Below, in pieces: positions 1-8,579 of a DNA stretch of 64,000 bases. Location: assembly GCF_900046455.1 (NCBI RefSeq), contig NZ_FCOT01000011.1:62001-126000 (forward strand). The letters are read 5' to 3'. Numbering within the stretch: the stretch's first letter is position 1; every line of letters begins with the position of its first letter. The notes under the pieces were generated by a model that was given only the letters and a program-made list of their open reading frames with translations, had not been told where the DNA came from and did no database searches. Position numbers and translations under genes: made by a program. The DNA is from Cellulomonas timonensis (GTDB lineage Bacteria; Actinomycetota; Actinomycetes; Actinomycetales; Cellulomonadaceae).

Positions 1-206
1 TCACGGTGGCGGTGGCGATCGACCCGACGATCGGCACCCGCTCGATCGACGCCTATGTGCGCGTCGAGACCACCGGCACGCAGACGCTGGGGATGACAGT
101 CGTCGACCACCTCGGCGTCACGCGGCAGCCGGCCAACACGAAGGTGGTGCTGGCCGCCGATCGCGAGCGGTTCGTCGAGATGCTGCTCACGGCCTGCGCC
201 GGCTGA
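1..206 (+). CDS. Nucleoside hydrolase, C-terminal fragment (cut by window edge)
   Basis: Only the last ~68 codons are present; the reading frame is open to the first base, so the gene begins outside the window. The segment contains the late IUNH pattern RSIDAYVRVETTG followed by GMTVVD and a final ADRERFVEMLL helix, which matches the C-termini of the complete nucleoside hydrolases at 7630-11554 (for example their TRGMTVVD or TTGMTVTD segments). Known members split inosine or uridine into base plus ribose. It ends in TGA at 204-206 and converges on the LacI-type gene. It is a fifth paralogue beside the four in the operon; substrate cannot be judged from the fragment. Confidence 0.85.
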   Translation, partial: TVAVAIDPTIGTRSIDAYVRVETTGTQTLGMTVVDHLGVTRQPANTKVVLAADRERFVEMLLTACAG

Positions 207-260
207 CGCGGCGAGGGACGGGCGCCGTGCCGGGAGCGGCTCGGCGCCCGTCAGCGCACG

Positions 261-1277
261 TCAGCGCCCGGTGGACTCCCGCACCACGAGCGACGGCATG
301 AAGATGCTCTTGCGCACCGGCGCGTCGGTCCGGCCGGAGCGGTCGTCGAGCAGCCGCACCGCCTCGGCGGCCATCGCGTCGATGGGCTGGCGCACAGAGG
401 ACAACCGCGGCATGGTCAGCCGTCCCAGGAACGAGTCGTCATAGCTGACGACCTTCACCTGGTCGGGAACGACCACTCCGGCCTCGCGCAACGTGCTGAG
501 CACCCCGACGGCGATGATGTCGGCGCCGCAGACGATGCCGTGCGGCAGCACGTCGCCGGCCAGGAGTTGGCGGGTGGCCTCCACGCCCCACTCGAAGCTG
601 AACTCGCCGAGCAGCGCGGACCCGTGGACGCCGGGGCCGTCCGCGCCGCTATCGGGCTCCATGAGCTCGCGGAACGCCTTGTGCCGCTCGTAGGCGGTGC
701 TGGTGCGGGGCTGGGCGCCCACGTAGACGATCGACGAGCAGCCCTGCTCGCGCAGGTGGACGACGCATTGGCGCAGCCCGTCGGCGTTGTCGCCGCCCAC
801 GTAGTCCGCCCCGGCGGCGTCCGCCCAGCGGTCGAGGAGCACCACGGGACCCTGTTGGACGGCCTGCTCGATGGCCGGCACGGAGTCGAACGCGGTCACG
901 GGCACCACGATGAGGCCGTCGACCATGCGCTGGACGAGCAGCTCGATGCGCTGGGCCTCGGTCTCCACGGACTCGCGCGCGTCGCACAGGATGAGCGAGC
1001 GCCCGCTGTCGGCGAGCTCCTTCTCGACGGCCTCGACGGCCGCGGTGAAGTAGTCGTTGTTGATGGAGGGGACCACCATGCCGATGGTGTCGGTGCGCTG
1101 GGTCCGCAGCGCGCGGGCGAAGACGTTGGCGCTGTAGCCGAGGTCGCTGCTGGCCTTGAGCACGCGCCGGGCCATCTCGGGGTTCACGGACGGGCTGTGG
1201 GTCAGGGCGCGCGAGGCGGTCGCTGTGGAGACGCCCGCGGCTGCCGCGACGTCGCGCACGGTGACCTTGCGTGCCAT
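261..1277 (-). CDS. LacI-family transcriptional repressor
   Basis: 338 aa, the usual length for LacI/GalR regulators. Residues 1-25 form the lambda-type helix-turn-helix (VTVRDVAAAAGVSTATASRAL), followed by the hinge helix and a periplasmic-binding-protein-like sensor domain (IGMVVPSINNDYF, VDGLIVVP, VVSYDD) ending in the typical MPSLVVREST. GAGGAA lies about seven bases before the ATG. It is divergent from the nucleoside operon that starts with ribokinase, so it most likely represses that operon and responds to ribose, a nucleoside or a related sugar. Two palindromes in the shared 275-base upstream region are candidate operators. The inducer is inference. Confidence 0.93.
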   Translation of the reverse strand: MARKVTVRDVAAAAGVSTATASRALTHSPSVNPEMARRVLKASSDLGYSANVFARALRTQRTDTIGMVVPSINNDYFTAAVEAVEKELADSGRSLILCDARESVETEAQRIELLVQRMVDGLIVVPVTAFDSVPAIEQAVQQGPVVLLDRWADAAGADYVGGDNADGLRQCVVHLREQGCSSIVYVGAQPRTSTAYERHKAFRELMEPDSGADGPGVHGSALLGEFSFEWGVEATRQLLAGDVLPHGIVCGADIIAVGVLSTLREAGVVVPDQVKVVSYDDSFLGRLTMPRLSSVRQPIDAMAAEAVRLLDDRSGRTDAPVRKSIFMPSLVVRESTGR

Positions 1278-1384
1278 CAGCGTTCCTCGTCCCTGCGTGT
1301 GGCCGCTTGTGATGCCGGGAATGCTACCGGCGCCGCGTTCGCGGTCTTTCGCCCCTCCGAGGGCGGTCCGGGTGGTGGCATCAC

Positions 1385-1406
1385 TCTCAGTAATGGATTA
1401 CTGAGA
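1385..1406. promoter_or_regulatory. Perfect 22-bp palindrome, candidate repressor site
   Basis: Ten-base arms (TCTCAGTAAT and ATTACTGAGA) flank a two-base GG centre. It sits between the LacI-type gene and the operon promoter, about 60 bases upstream of the -35 box. The centre is GG rather than the CG common in LacI-family sites, so it may bind another factor or serve as an auxiliary site. Confidence 0.55.
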
Positions 1407-1466
1407 CGGAACTGTAACCAGGCCGAGATCGCGGCGCAATGGCGGGAGCGGTCCCACGAGGGAGGC

Positions 1467-1495
1467 TTGACAAAGGCGAACACAGGGCCTTTGAT
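1467..1495 (+). promoter_or_regulatory. Sigma-70 type promoter of the nucleoside/pseudouridine operon
   Basis: TTGACA (1467-1472) and TTTGAT (1490-1495) are separated by 17 bases, giving an expected start near 1502. The two boxes also lie in an imperfect inverted repeat (CTTGACAAAGGC at 1466-1477 against GCCTTTGATCAAG at 1487-1499, one extra base), so a dimeric regulator could cover the promoter. Confidence 0.75.
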
Positions 1496-1506
1496 CAAGC
1501 CCACAT

Positions 1507-1524
1507 CGAGAGAACGATCTCTCG
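1507..1524. promoter_or_regulatory. LacI-type operator just downstream of the start site
   Basis: Seven-base arms CGAGAGA and TCTCTCG surround ACGA, placing CG at the centre, the classic arrangement of LacI/GalR operators. Its position at about +6 to +23 of the predicted transcript suits simple roadblock repression by the divergent LacI-type protein. Binding itself is inferred. Confidence 0.6.
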
Positions 1525-1552
1525 TGTGACTCCGAAGTAAAGGGTCGAGGCA

Positions 1553-2506
1553 ATGAAGCCTGAGCGGTTCGACGTCACAGTCGTCGGGAGCGTCAACATC
1601 GACCTTGTCGCGTCCGTCGACGACCTCCCCCGACCCGGCGAGACCGTCTCCGCCACCGGCTACGCGCAGTTCCTCGGCGGCAAGGGCAGCAACCAGGCCA
1701 TCGCCGCCGCCCGCCTCGGTCGTCGCGTCGCCTTCGTCGGCCTCACGGGCGACGACGCGGAGGCCGCAGAGGTCCGCACCGCGATGAGCCGCGAGGGCAT
1801 CGACACCCGCCACCTCGGCGCCGCGTCCGAGACCCCCACCGGCCGCGCGCTGGTGCTGGTCGACTCCGCCGCCGAGAACAGCATCGTCGTGGTGGCCGGC
1901 GCCAACGGGCATGTCTCCGCGCGGCACGTCGAGGACGCCGGGGACACCGTCGCCGACGCCGCAGTCGTCGTCGCCCAGCTCGAGATCCCGCTCGCCGCGG
2001 TGCTCGCTGCCAGCCGGGCCGCGCGTGGCGCCTTCGTCCTCAACCCGGCGCCCGCACAAGCCCTCCCGGCCGAGATCCTCGACCAGGTCGACGTGCTCGT
2101 CGTCAACGAGATCGAGTACGAGGCCGTCACGGGGCGCCCGCTGCCCGCTGACATCGACGCCCTCGCCCGCGAGCTCGCCGCCGACACGACCCTCACCGCG
2201 TCCGTCGTGGTGACCGTCGGCGAGCGCGGCGCTTTCGTCTGGGACGGCCACGAGCTGACCCACGTGACAGCGCCCCGCGTCGCGGTCGTCGACACGACAG
2301 GCGCCGGCGACACGTTCATCGGGGCCCTCGCCGACGCGCTCAGCCGCGGCGAGGACCTCGTCACCGCGGCCCGCTGGGCCGCCCACGCTGGCGCGGTCTC
2401 GGTGGGATCCCTCGGGGCCACCACCGGGATGCCGCGACCCGAGGCGGTCCACGCCTCGCTCAGCCAGAGCGCGGAGCCGCCCAGCCCGCCGTCCGAGGCG
2501 CCCTGA
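1553..2506 (+). CDS. rbsK: Ribokinase
   Basis: 317 aa PfkB-family sugar kinase that phosphorylates D-ribose to ribose 5-phosphate with ATP in the cytoplasm. The N-terminal VVGSVNIDL and GGKGSNQAIAAARLG segments and the C-terminal anion-hole motif DTTGAGDTFIGAL (catalytic Asp in GAGD) are characteristic of ribokinase. GAGG precedes the ATG by a few bases. It is the first gene of the long operon and would take the ribose released by the four nucleoside hydrolases into the pentose phosphate pathway. A relaxed-specificity PfkB kinase is possible, but the ribokinase signatures are good. Confidence 0.9.
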   Translation: MKPERFDVTVVGSVNIDLVASVDDLPRPGETVSATGYAQFLGGKGSNQAIAAARLGRRVAFVGLTGDDAEAAEVRTAMSREGIDTRHLGAASETPTGRALVLVDSAAENSIVVVAGANGHVSARHVEDAGDTVADAAVVVAQLEIPLAAVLAASRAARGAFVLNPAPAQALPAEILDQVDVLVVNEIEYEAVTGRPLPADIDALARELAADTTLTASVVVTVGERGAFVWDGHELTHVTAPRVAVVDTTGAGDTFIGALADALSRGEDLVTAARWAAHAGAVSVGSLGATTGMPRPEAVHASLSQSAEPPSPPSEAP

Positions 2507-2554
2507 ACCACCCGTAATTCCCCCGCAATGAACACCAGTGCAAAGGAGCACGAC

Positions 2555-3595
2555 ATGAAGCAGCGACTGATAAGCGGGGTGGCGATCGCCGCAGCGGCCA
2601 CCCTCACCCTCGCAGCGTGCGGAGGCGGAGGCGAAGCCGCCGAGGAAGGCTCGGGCGGCGTCGACGGCGCGCTTTCCGTGGTGAACGTCATCAACGGCCC
2701 CCTGGGCGACCAGGGGTTCTTCGACGACGCCGCCCGTGGCATGGCTGCCATGGAGAAGGCCGGCAGCAAGATCCAGAACATCCAGAGCGACGCCGAGAAC
2801 CCCGCGCAGTGGCGGTCCAACCTCGAGTCGGTCTCCGGTGGCGACTGGGACGTCGTGATCGTCGGCACCTCGCAGTTCATCGACATCCTGGACGAGACGG
2901 CCCCGAAGTACCCCGAGCAGAAGTTCCTCATCTACGACTCCGTCGTGGAGCAGCCGAACGTCGCCTCGATCGTCTACCGCCAGAACGAGGGCGCGTTCCT
3001 CGCCGGCGTGCTCGCCGCGCAGGCCACGGTCAACCCGGACAAGTTCCCGCTCGCCACCGGCAGCAAGAAGGTCGGCATCGTCGGCGGCATGGACATCCCG
3101 GTGATCAACGACTTCGTCGTCGGGTTCAAGAAGGGCGCGGAGTCCGTGGACCCGGCCATCGAGGTGCTGGTCTCCTACGTTGGCGACTTCGTGGACTCGA
3201 ACCGCGGATTCGACCAGGCCACCGCCATGTACGAGCAGGGCGCTGACGTCGTGTTCCAGGTCGCGGGCGGCGCCGGCATCGGCGTGCTGCGCGCAGCCGA
3301 GGACAGCGGCCGTTACGCCATCGGCGTGGACTCGAACCAGAACCCGCTGCACAAGGGCCACATCCTCGGCTCGATGCTGAAGAACATCGGCGTCTCGCTG
3401 CAGGGCGCCGTGGACGCCCACGCGGCCGGCACGCTCAAGTTCGGGGAGACCACCGAGTACGGCCTGCACAACGACGGTGTCAGCCTCACCTTCGAGGACA
3501 ACGGCGACATCGTCCCGAAGGACATCCAGGACGAGATCGCGGCGTACTCGAAGAAGGTCGTCGACGGCGAGATCAAGGTCCCCACGGCGTACTGA
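2555..3595 (+). CDS. BMP-family nucleoside-binding lipoprotein
   Basis: 346 aa substrate-binding lipoprotein of a nucleoside ABC importer. AAAGGAG at 2542-2548 sits six bases before the ATG at 2555, so this start is preferred over the ATG at 2528. The signal peptide has a basic start (MKQR), a hydrophobic core and a lipobox LAAC with Cys22. The mature part carries BMP/Med signatures: GPLGDQGFFDDAARGM, a GAFLAGVLAA segment and FQVAGGAGIGVLRAA, then GVDSNQN. Homologues such as PnrA/TmpC bind purine nucleosides. The downstream ATPase and permeases complete the importer, and the nucleoside hydrolases support a nucleoside ligand. Confidence 0.92.
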   Translation: MKQRLISGVAIAAAATLTLAACGGGGEAAEEGSGGVDGALSVVNVINGPLGDQGFFDDAARGMAAMEKAGSKIQNIQSDAENPAQWRSNLESVSGGDWDVVIVGTSQFIDILDETAPKYPEQKFLIYDSVVEQPNVASIVYRQNEGAFLAGVLAAQATVNPDKFPLATGSKKVGIVGGMDIPVINDFVVGFKKGAESVDPAIEVLVSYVGDFVDSNRGFDQATAMYEQGADVVFQVAGGAGIGVLRAAEDSGRYAIGVDSNQNPLHKGHILGSMLKNIGVSLQGAVDAHAAGTLKFGETTEYGLHNDGVSLTFEDNGDIVPKDIQDEIAAYSKKVVDGEIKVPTAY

Positions 3596-3685
3596 CGCCC
3601 CCACGGTGGCCGCCGCCCCGCCCCCTGTGGGCGGCGGCCACCGCACCTCCTTGAAGGCCACGACCCGAAGAGAGACGTCCCCCTC

Positions 3686-6592
3686 ATGGCCACACCCCTG
3701 CTGGAGCTCCGCCACATCACCAAGGCCTTCGGGCCCAAGGTGGCGAACGATGACATCTCCTTGTCCGTGCTCCCCGGGCGGATTCACGCCCTCGTCGGCG
3801 AGAACGGCGCCGGCAAGACGACACTCATGACGATGATCGCGGGGACGGCCCAGCCCGACTCCGGCTCGATCCTGTTCGACGGCCGCGAGGTGCGGATCAC
3901 CAGCCCCCAGAAGGCCTCCGCCCTGGGCATCGGCATGGTGCACCAGCACTTCAAGCTCGTGCCGTCCCTCACGGTCGCCGCCAACGTCTTCCTCGGGCGC
4001 GAGCTGCGCAGCAAGAGCGGCACCCTCGACGCGAAGCGCATGGAGGCCGAGGTCGCCGCGCTGAGCGAGCGCTTCGGGCTGGAGATCGACCCGCAGGCGA
4101 AGGTGTCGACGCTGTCCGTCGGGCTGCGCCAGCGGGTCGAGGTCCTCAAGGCGCTCAGCCACGACACCCGGCTGCTCATCCTCGACGAGCCCACCGCCGT
4201 GCTCACCCCCGGTGAGTCGGAGGAGATGTTCGCCGTCATCCGGTCGCTGGCCCAGAAGGGCTGCGCCGTCCTGTTCATCTCGCACAAGCTGGGCGAGGTG
4301 CTGGAGATCGCGGACACCATCACCGTGATCCGCGACGGCCGGTCCATCGACACCCGCCCGGCGGCGGGGCTCTCCCAGGCCGACATCGCGCAGATGATGG
4401 TGGGCCGTGAGGTGCTGCTGCGCATCGCGCACACCCCCGCGAATCCCGGCGCCACAGTGCTGGGCGTCGACGGGCTCACCGTCGTGGACGACCGCGGCGT
4501 CACCGTCATCGACGGCCTGTCGCTGCAGGTCCGCTCCGGCGAGATCGTCGGCATCGCCGGCGTGGAGGGCAACGGGCAGTCCGAGCTCGCCGCCGCCGTC
4601 GCCGGCATGCAGGGCATCGACGCGGGCCGCATCGCGCTGGCCGGCAAGGACGTCTCCGGCGCCACGGTCGCCGCCCGACGCGCCGCCGGCCTCGCCTACA
4701 TCCCCGAGGACCGCCACGAGGTCGGCACCGGCCCCTCGTTGTCGGTCACCGAGAACCTCATCCCCACCCACCTCACCGCGCCGGTCGCCACGCACGGCTG
4801 GGTCAGCGCCAGCCGGTCCAACGCGTTCGCGCGGCGCATGATCGCCAACTTCGACGTGCGCGGCGCCCAGCCGTCCACGCCGATCCAGACGCTGTCCGGC
4901 GGGAACATCCAGAAGGTCGTCATCGCACGCGAGTTCGAGAGCGACCCGAAGCTGCTGATGGTCAGCCAGCCGACCCGCGGCGTCGACGTCGGCGCCATGG
5001 AGTTCGTGCACAACGCGATCGTGTCGCAGCGCGACCAGGGCGCCGGCGTGCTGCTGCTGTCCGCCGACCTCAACGAGGTCATGTCGCTGTCCGACCGCCT
5101 GCTGGTGATGTTCCGCGGCCAGATCGTCGCGGAGTTCACGCAGGAGAACATGAGCGAGGCGGCGGTGGGCCTCGCGATGGCGGGCATCGCCCCCGACCCG
5201 CAGGACATGGCCCGCGCGGAGGCGTCGCATGCCGCGATCGCCGCCGAGCGCGCCCAGGCCGACGCGGCAGCCACCGCGGCACTGGCCGCCGGCGGCGACG
5301 CCCCCGCGGCGCCGCATGAGGCGGCGCCCGCGGAGCAGGCTCCGGAGAGCCTCCAGCAGCGCCTGGCCCGAGCGGGCGGGGCAGCCCTGCGGGGATCGGC
5401 CCAGCCCGTGATGGCCATCGTGTTGTCGCTGCTCATCGGCGCCATCGTCATCTTGGCGCTCGGGCAGAACCCGATCGCCGCCTACAACGAGCTGTTCTTC
5501 TCGAACTTCCGCGCCCCGTTCGGGGTGGCCTCGTTGATCTCGCAGTTCATCCCGCTGGCCGTGCTCTCGGCGGCGGTGATCATCTCGTTCCGCGCCGGCT
5601 TCTTCAACATCGGCGGCGAGGGCCAGCTCTTCATCGGCGCGTTCTGCGGCGCCTGGGCGGGCTTCACGTTCACGGACCTGCCGGCGCCGCTGCTCACCGT
5701 GGTGATGATGGTGTGCGGGATGCTCGGCGCGATGATCTGGGGCGCGATCCCCGGCGCGCTGCTCGCCTTCTGGCGGGTGGACATCATCGTCACGACGCTC
5801 ATGATGAGCACCATCGCGACGCTGCTCACCGCCTACCTGGTGACCGGCCCGTTCCGGGACCCGGGCGCCGGCCTGGCCGCCTCGCCGAAGATCCTCCCGG
5901 GCGCGCGATTGCCCATGTTCAGCGCGCCGTACGGGCTGGGCATGGACCTCGTGGTGGCGATGCTCATCGTGGTCGCCCTGGGCCTGGTGCTCACGCGCTC
6001 GGTGTGGGGCCTGCGGGTCCGCCAGCTCGGCGAGATGAACCGCTTCGCGGAGTACACGGGCGTCAACCCGAAGATGATGAGCATCCAGGTGATGGCCATC
6101 TCCGGCGCCGTCGCCGGGCTCGCCGGGACGCTGTTCGTGCTCGGCCCCAACGGCGGCCGGTTCCTGCAGACGTTCTCCCCCGGCTACGGGTTCCTCGGCA
6201 TCACCGTGGCGCTGCTCGCCCGCCTCAACCCGTGGGCGGCCGTCCTGGCGGCGGCTTTCTACGCCAACATGATGGCCGGCTCGAACGCGATGCAGATCAA
6301 CACCTCAGTGCCGTTCCCGCTGGTCAACGTCCTGCAGGGCCTGATCATCCTGTCGATCACCGCCGTGTTCCTGGTGGACCGCCGCACCCGTGACCGGATC
6401 CTGGCGATGCTGCCGGGCCGCCGCCGCGCGGCCGTGGCCACCGCCGGGGCCGGCTCCGCCGCCGTCGACACGGCCCCGCACAAGGAGCCCGTGCTGGCTG
6501 GCAGCCCCAGCGGCGCCACACCGCCAGACCCTGGTGGCACACCCCCCACGTCGCACCGCGGCGCCGACGCCGAGTCCCGAGGAGACCTCTGA
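3686..6592 (+). CDS. Nucleoside ABC transporter, ATPase-permease fusion
   Basis: 968 aa in one frame. Residues ~1-510 are a double ABC ATPase of the sugar/nucleoside (YufO/RbsA-like) class. The first domain has Walker A GENGAGKTT, signature LSVGLRQRVE and Walker B LLILDEPTAVLTP. The second has a degenerate Walker A (GVEGNGQSE), signature LSGGNIQKV and MVSQPTRGVDVG, a known asymmetry of this class. An Ala-rich linker (~515-570) leads into a BPD_transp_2 permease (~572-930) with about eight to ten membrane segments, then a Ser/Pro/Gly tail. ATPase and permease are normally separate genes. Its stop overlaps the next permease start by one base. It probably pairs with that permease as the heteromeric channel. 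Confidence 0.9.
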   Translation: MATPLLELRHITKAFGPKVANDDISLSVLPGRIHALVGENGAGKTTLMTMIAGTAQPDSGSILFDGREVRITSPQKASALGIGMVHQHFKLVPSLTVAANVFLGRELRSKSGTLDAKRMEAEVAALSERFGLEIDPQAKVSTLSVGLRQRVEVLKALSHDTRLLILDEPTAVLTPGESEEMFAVIRSLAQKGCAVLFISHKLGEVLEIADTITVIRDGRSIDTRPAAGLSQADIAQMMVGREVLLRIAHTPANPGATVLGVDGLTVVDDRGVTVIDGLSLQVRSGEIVGIAGVEGNGQSELAAAVAGMQGIDAGRIALAGKDVSGATVAARRAAGLAYIPEDRHEVGTGPSLSVTENLIPTHLTAPVATHGWVSASRSNAFARRMIANFDVRGAQPSTPIQTLSGGNIQKVVIAREFESDPKLLMVSQPTRGVDVGAMEFVHNAIVSQRDQGAGVLLLSADLNEVMSLSDRLLVMFRGQIVAEFTQENMSEAAVGLAMAGIAPDPQDMARAEASHAAIAAERAQADAAATAALAAGGDAPAAPHEAAPAEQAPESLQQRLARAGGAALRGSAQPVMAIVLSLLIGAIVILALGQNPIAAYNELFFSNFRAPFGVASLISQFIPLAVLSAAVIISFRAGFFNIGGEGQLFIGAFCGAWAGFTFTDLPAPLLTVVMMVCGMLGAMIWGAIPGALLAFWRVDIIVTTLMMSTIATLLTAYLVTGPFRDPGAGLAASPKILPGARLPMFSAPYGLGMDLVVAMLIVVALGLVLTRSVWGLRVRQLGEMNRFAEYTGVNPKMMSIQVMAISGAVAGLAGTLFVLGPNGGRFLQTFSPGYGFLGITVALLARLNPWAAVLAAAFYANMMAGSNAMQINTSVPFPLVNVLQGLIILSITAVFLVDRRTRDRILAMLPGRRRAAVATAGAGSAAVDTAPHKEPVLAGSPSGATPPDPGGTPPTSHRGADAESRGDL

Positions 6593-7536
6593 TGGACGTC
6601 CTGGAGCAGATCTTCACCGCGTCCATGCTCTTCGTCATCCTGATGAAGGTGGCCCCGCTGCTGCTCGCCGCGATCGGCGGCGCGTTCACCCAGCAGGGCA
6701 ACATCCTCAACATCGGGCTCGAGGGCATGATGCTGATCGGCGCGTTCACGTCGATCGCCGTGGGCTCCGCCACGGGCAGCGCCCTGGTCGGGGTCGGCGC
6801 GGCAGTGGCCGCCGCACTCGTGCTGGCCATGATCTACGCAGGGGCGACCCTGTGGCTCAAGGCCGACTTCATCGTGGTCGGCATCGGTGTGAACCTGCTG
6901 GCCGCGGGTCTGTCGGTGTTCTTGCTGCAGGTCTTCTACGGCAACCCGGGCGTCACGCCGCCGCATGCCAGCATCCGGCTGCCGCGCATCTCCCTTGGCC
7001 CGCTCGCGGAGATCCCGGTGCTCGGCCCCGCGCTGCACAACCAGACAGCGCTCGTGTGGTTCGCGCTGCTGGTGGTGCCGATCGCCTCGATCGTGCTGTA
7101 CCGCACCAAGTACGGCGTGCACCTGCGGGCGGTGGGCGAGGACGAGGCCGCCGCCGAGGCCGCCGGCATCGGGGTCCGCAAGGTCCGGTTCCAGAGCATC
7201 CTCATCTCGGGTGTCCTGTGCGGCATCGCCGGCGCACAGCTCGCGATGGCGACGCTCGGCTCGTTCACCGCGAACATGACCTCGGGCCGCGGGTTCATCG
7301 CGGTCGCGGCCCTCACCTTCGGACTGGGCAAGCCGGTGCGGACGATGGTCGCGGCGTTCATCTTCGGCGCGGCAGACGCCATCGCCGACCAGCTCGGCAT
7401 CGCCGGGTTCAACTCCAACCTCGCGTTGATGACGCCGTACGTCATCACGATCATCGCGCTGGTCCTCGTGGGCATCCGGTTCCACAAGGTCCGCACCAAG
7501 GCGCCGTCAGCGACGCCGGCCCCGCAAACCGCCTGA
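6592..7536 (+). CDS. Nucleoside ABC transporter permease (second subunit)
   Basis: 314 aa inner-membrane protein of the BPD_transp_2 (YufQ/RbsC) family, hydrophobic throughout with about eight segments. The QGNILNIGLEGMMLIGAF stretch and the cytoplasmic GEDEAAAEAAGI loop that contacts the ATPase are typical. GAGGAG (6579-6584) precedes the ATG, which overlaps the previous stop as TGATG, so the two permease parts are probably made in equal amounts. With the fused protein and the BMP lipoprotein it forms a nucleoside importer. The exact nucleoside cannot be read from sequence. Confidence 0.92.
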   Translation: MDVLEQIFTASMLFVILMKVAPLLLAAIGGAFTQQGNILNIGLEGMMLIGAFTSIAVGSATGSALVGVGAAVAAALVLAMIYAGATLWLKADFIVVGIGVNLLAAGLSVFLLQVFYGNPGVTPPHASIRLPRISLGPLAEIPVLGPALHNQTALVWFALLVVPIASIVLYRTKYGVHLRAVGEDEAAAEAAGIGVRKVRFQSILISGVLCGIAGAQLAMATLGSFTANMTSGRGFIAVAALTFGLGKPVRTMVAAFIFGAADAIADQLGIAGFNSNLALMTPYVITIIALVLVGIRFHKVRTKAPSATPAPQTA

Positions 7537-7629
7537 CCCCACCCCTCGCACCGCACGTCCCCACGGCGACGGCACGGCAGACGCCGTCGCTGTGGGCCCG
7601 TGCGCCCAGATCGCGCAAGGAGCACCACC

Positions 7630-8577
7630 ATGACCGAACGCATCATCCTCGACTGCGACCCCGGGCACGACGACGCCCTGGCGATGATCCTCGCGGCGGG
7701 CAACCCCGGCATCGAGCTGATCGCCGTGACGACCTGCGCCGGGAACCAGACGCTGGCGAAGGTCACCCGCAACGCCCTGTCGGTGTGCGCCATCGCGGGC
7801 ATCGACGTGCCCGTCGCGGCCGGCTGCCAGGGCCCGATGGTGCGCCCGCAGATGGTGGCGCCCGACATCCACGGCGACTCGGGCCTCGACGGCCCGGTGC
7901 TCCCCGCGCCGGTCCGCGAGCTGGACCCCCGGCACGCGGTGGACCTCATCATCGACGAGGTGATGGCCGCCGAGCCCGGCACCATCACGCTGGTCCCCAC
8001 GGGCCCGCTGACCAACATCGCCCTGGCGATGAACAAGGAGCCGCGCATCGTCGAGCGGGTCAAGCAGGTCGTCCTCATGGGCGGCGGCTACACCCGGGGC
8101 AACCGCACCCCGGCGGCGGAGTTCAACATCATCGCCGACCCGGAGGCCGCACAGGCCGTGTTCGCCGGGGCCTGGAAGGTCGTCATGGTGGGGCTGGACC
8201 TCACGCACCAGGCGACCGCCGACGCGGAGGTCGTGGAGCGGATCGCGGCCATCGGCTCGCCGCTCTCGGAGTTCGTGGTGGAGATCCTCAAGTTCTTCGG
8301 CAAGACGTACCGCGAGCACCAGGGCTTCGACGCCCCGCCCGTGCACGACCTGTGCTGTGTGGCCTGGCTCGTGGACCCGAACGTGTTCACCACCCGCAGC
8401 GCGTTCGTCGCCGTGGAGCTCACCGGGACGTGGACCACCGGTATGACGGTCACCGACTTCGAGTTCCTGCTGGGCCAGGCGCACAACACCGACGTGGCCG
8501 TCCAGCTCGACAAGCCGCTGCTGTGGGACATGACCGTCGACGCCATCGCCACGCTCTCCGCCCAGAAGGCCGGCTGA
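7630..8577 (+). CDS. Nucleoside hydrolase 1 of 4
   Basis: 315 aa inosine/uridine-preferring nucleoside hydrolase, which splits the N-glycosidic bond to give free base and ribose. The calcium-binding N-terminal motif is DCDPGHDDALAM, followed by VPTGPLTNIALAM, VLMGGG and AAEFNIIADPEAAQAVF. AAGGAG at 7617-7622 sits eight bases before the ATG at 7630; an earlier in-frame ATG at 7600 has no comparable site. The DPGHDD form resembles RihA/RihB-type pyrimidine hydrolases, but base preference is uncertain. It is separated from the next paralogue by only two bases. Confidence 0.92.
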   Translation: MTERIILDCDPGHDDALAMILAAGNPGIELIAVTTCAGNQTLAKVTRNALSVCAIAGIDVPVAAGCQGPMVRPQMVAPDIHGDSGLDGPVLPAPVRELDPRHAVDLIIDEVMAAEPGTITLVPTGPLTNIALAMNKEPRIVERVKQVVLMGGGYTRGNRTPAAEFNIIADPEAAQAVFAGAWKVVMVGLDLTHQATADAEVVERIAAIGSPLSEFVVEILKFFGKTYREHQGFDAPPVHDLCCVAWLVDPNVFTTRSAFVAVELTGTWTTGMTVTDFEFLLGQAHNTDVAVQLDKPLLWDMTVDAIATLSAQKAG

Positions 8578-8579
8578 CC

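Noticed and set aside
2528-2554. Earlier ATG for the BMP lipoprotein
   Set aside because: The ideal AAAGGAG site lies between this ATG and 2555, and the extra nine residues would precede a standard signal peptide.
1277-5317. Very long open frame on the strand opposite rbsK and the transporter genes
   Set aside because: Such frames arise because third-position GC leaves few stops on the opposite strand; the product is Arg/Gly/Asp-rich with no domain.
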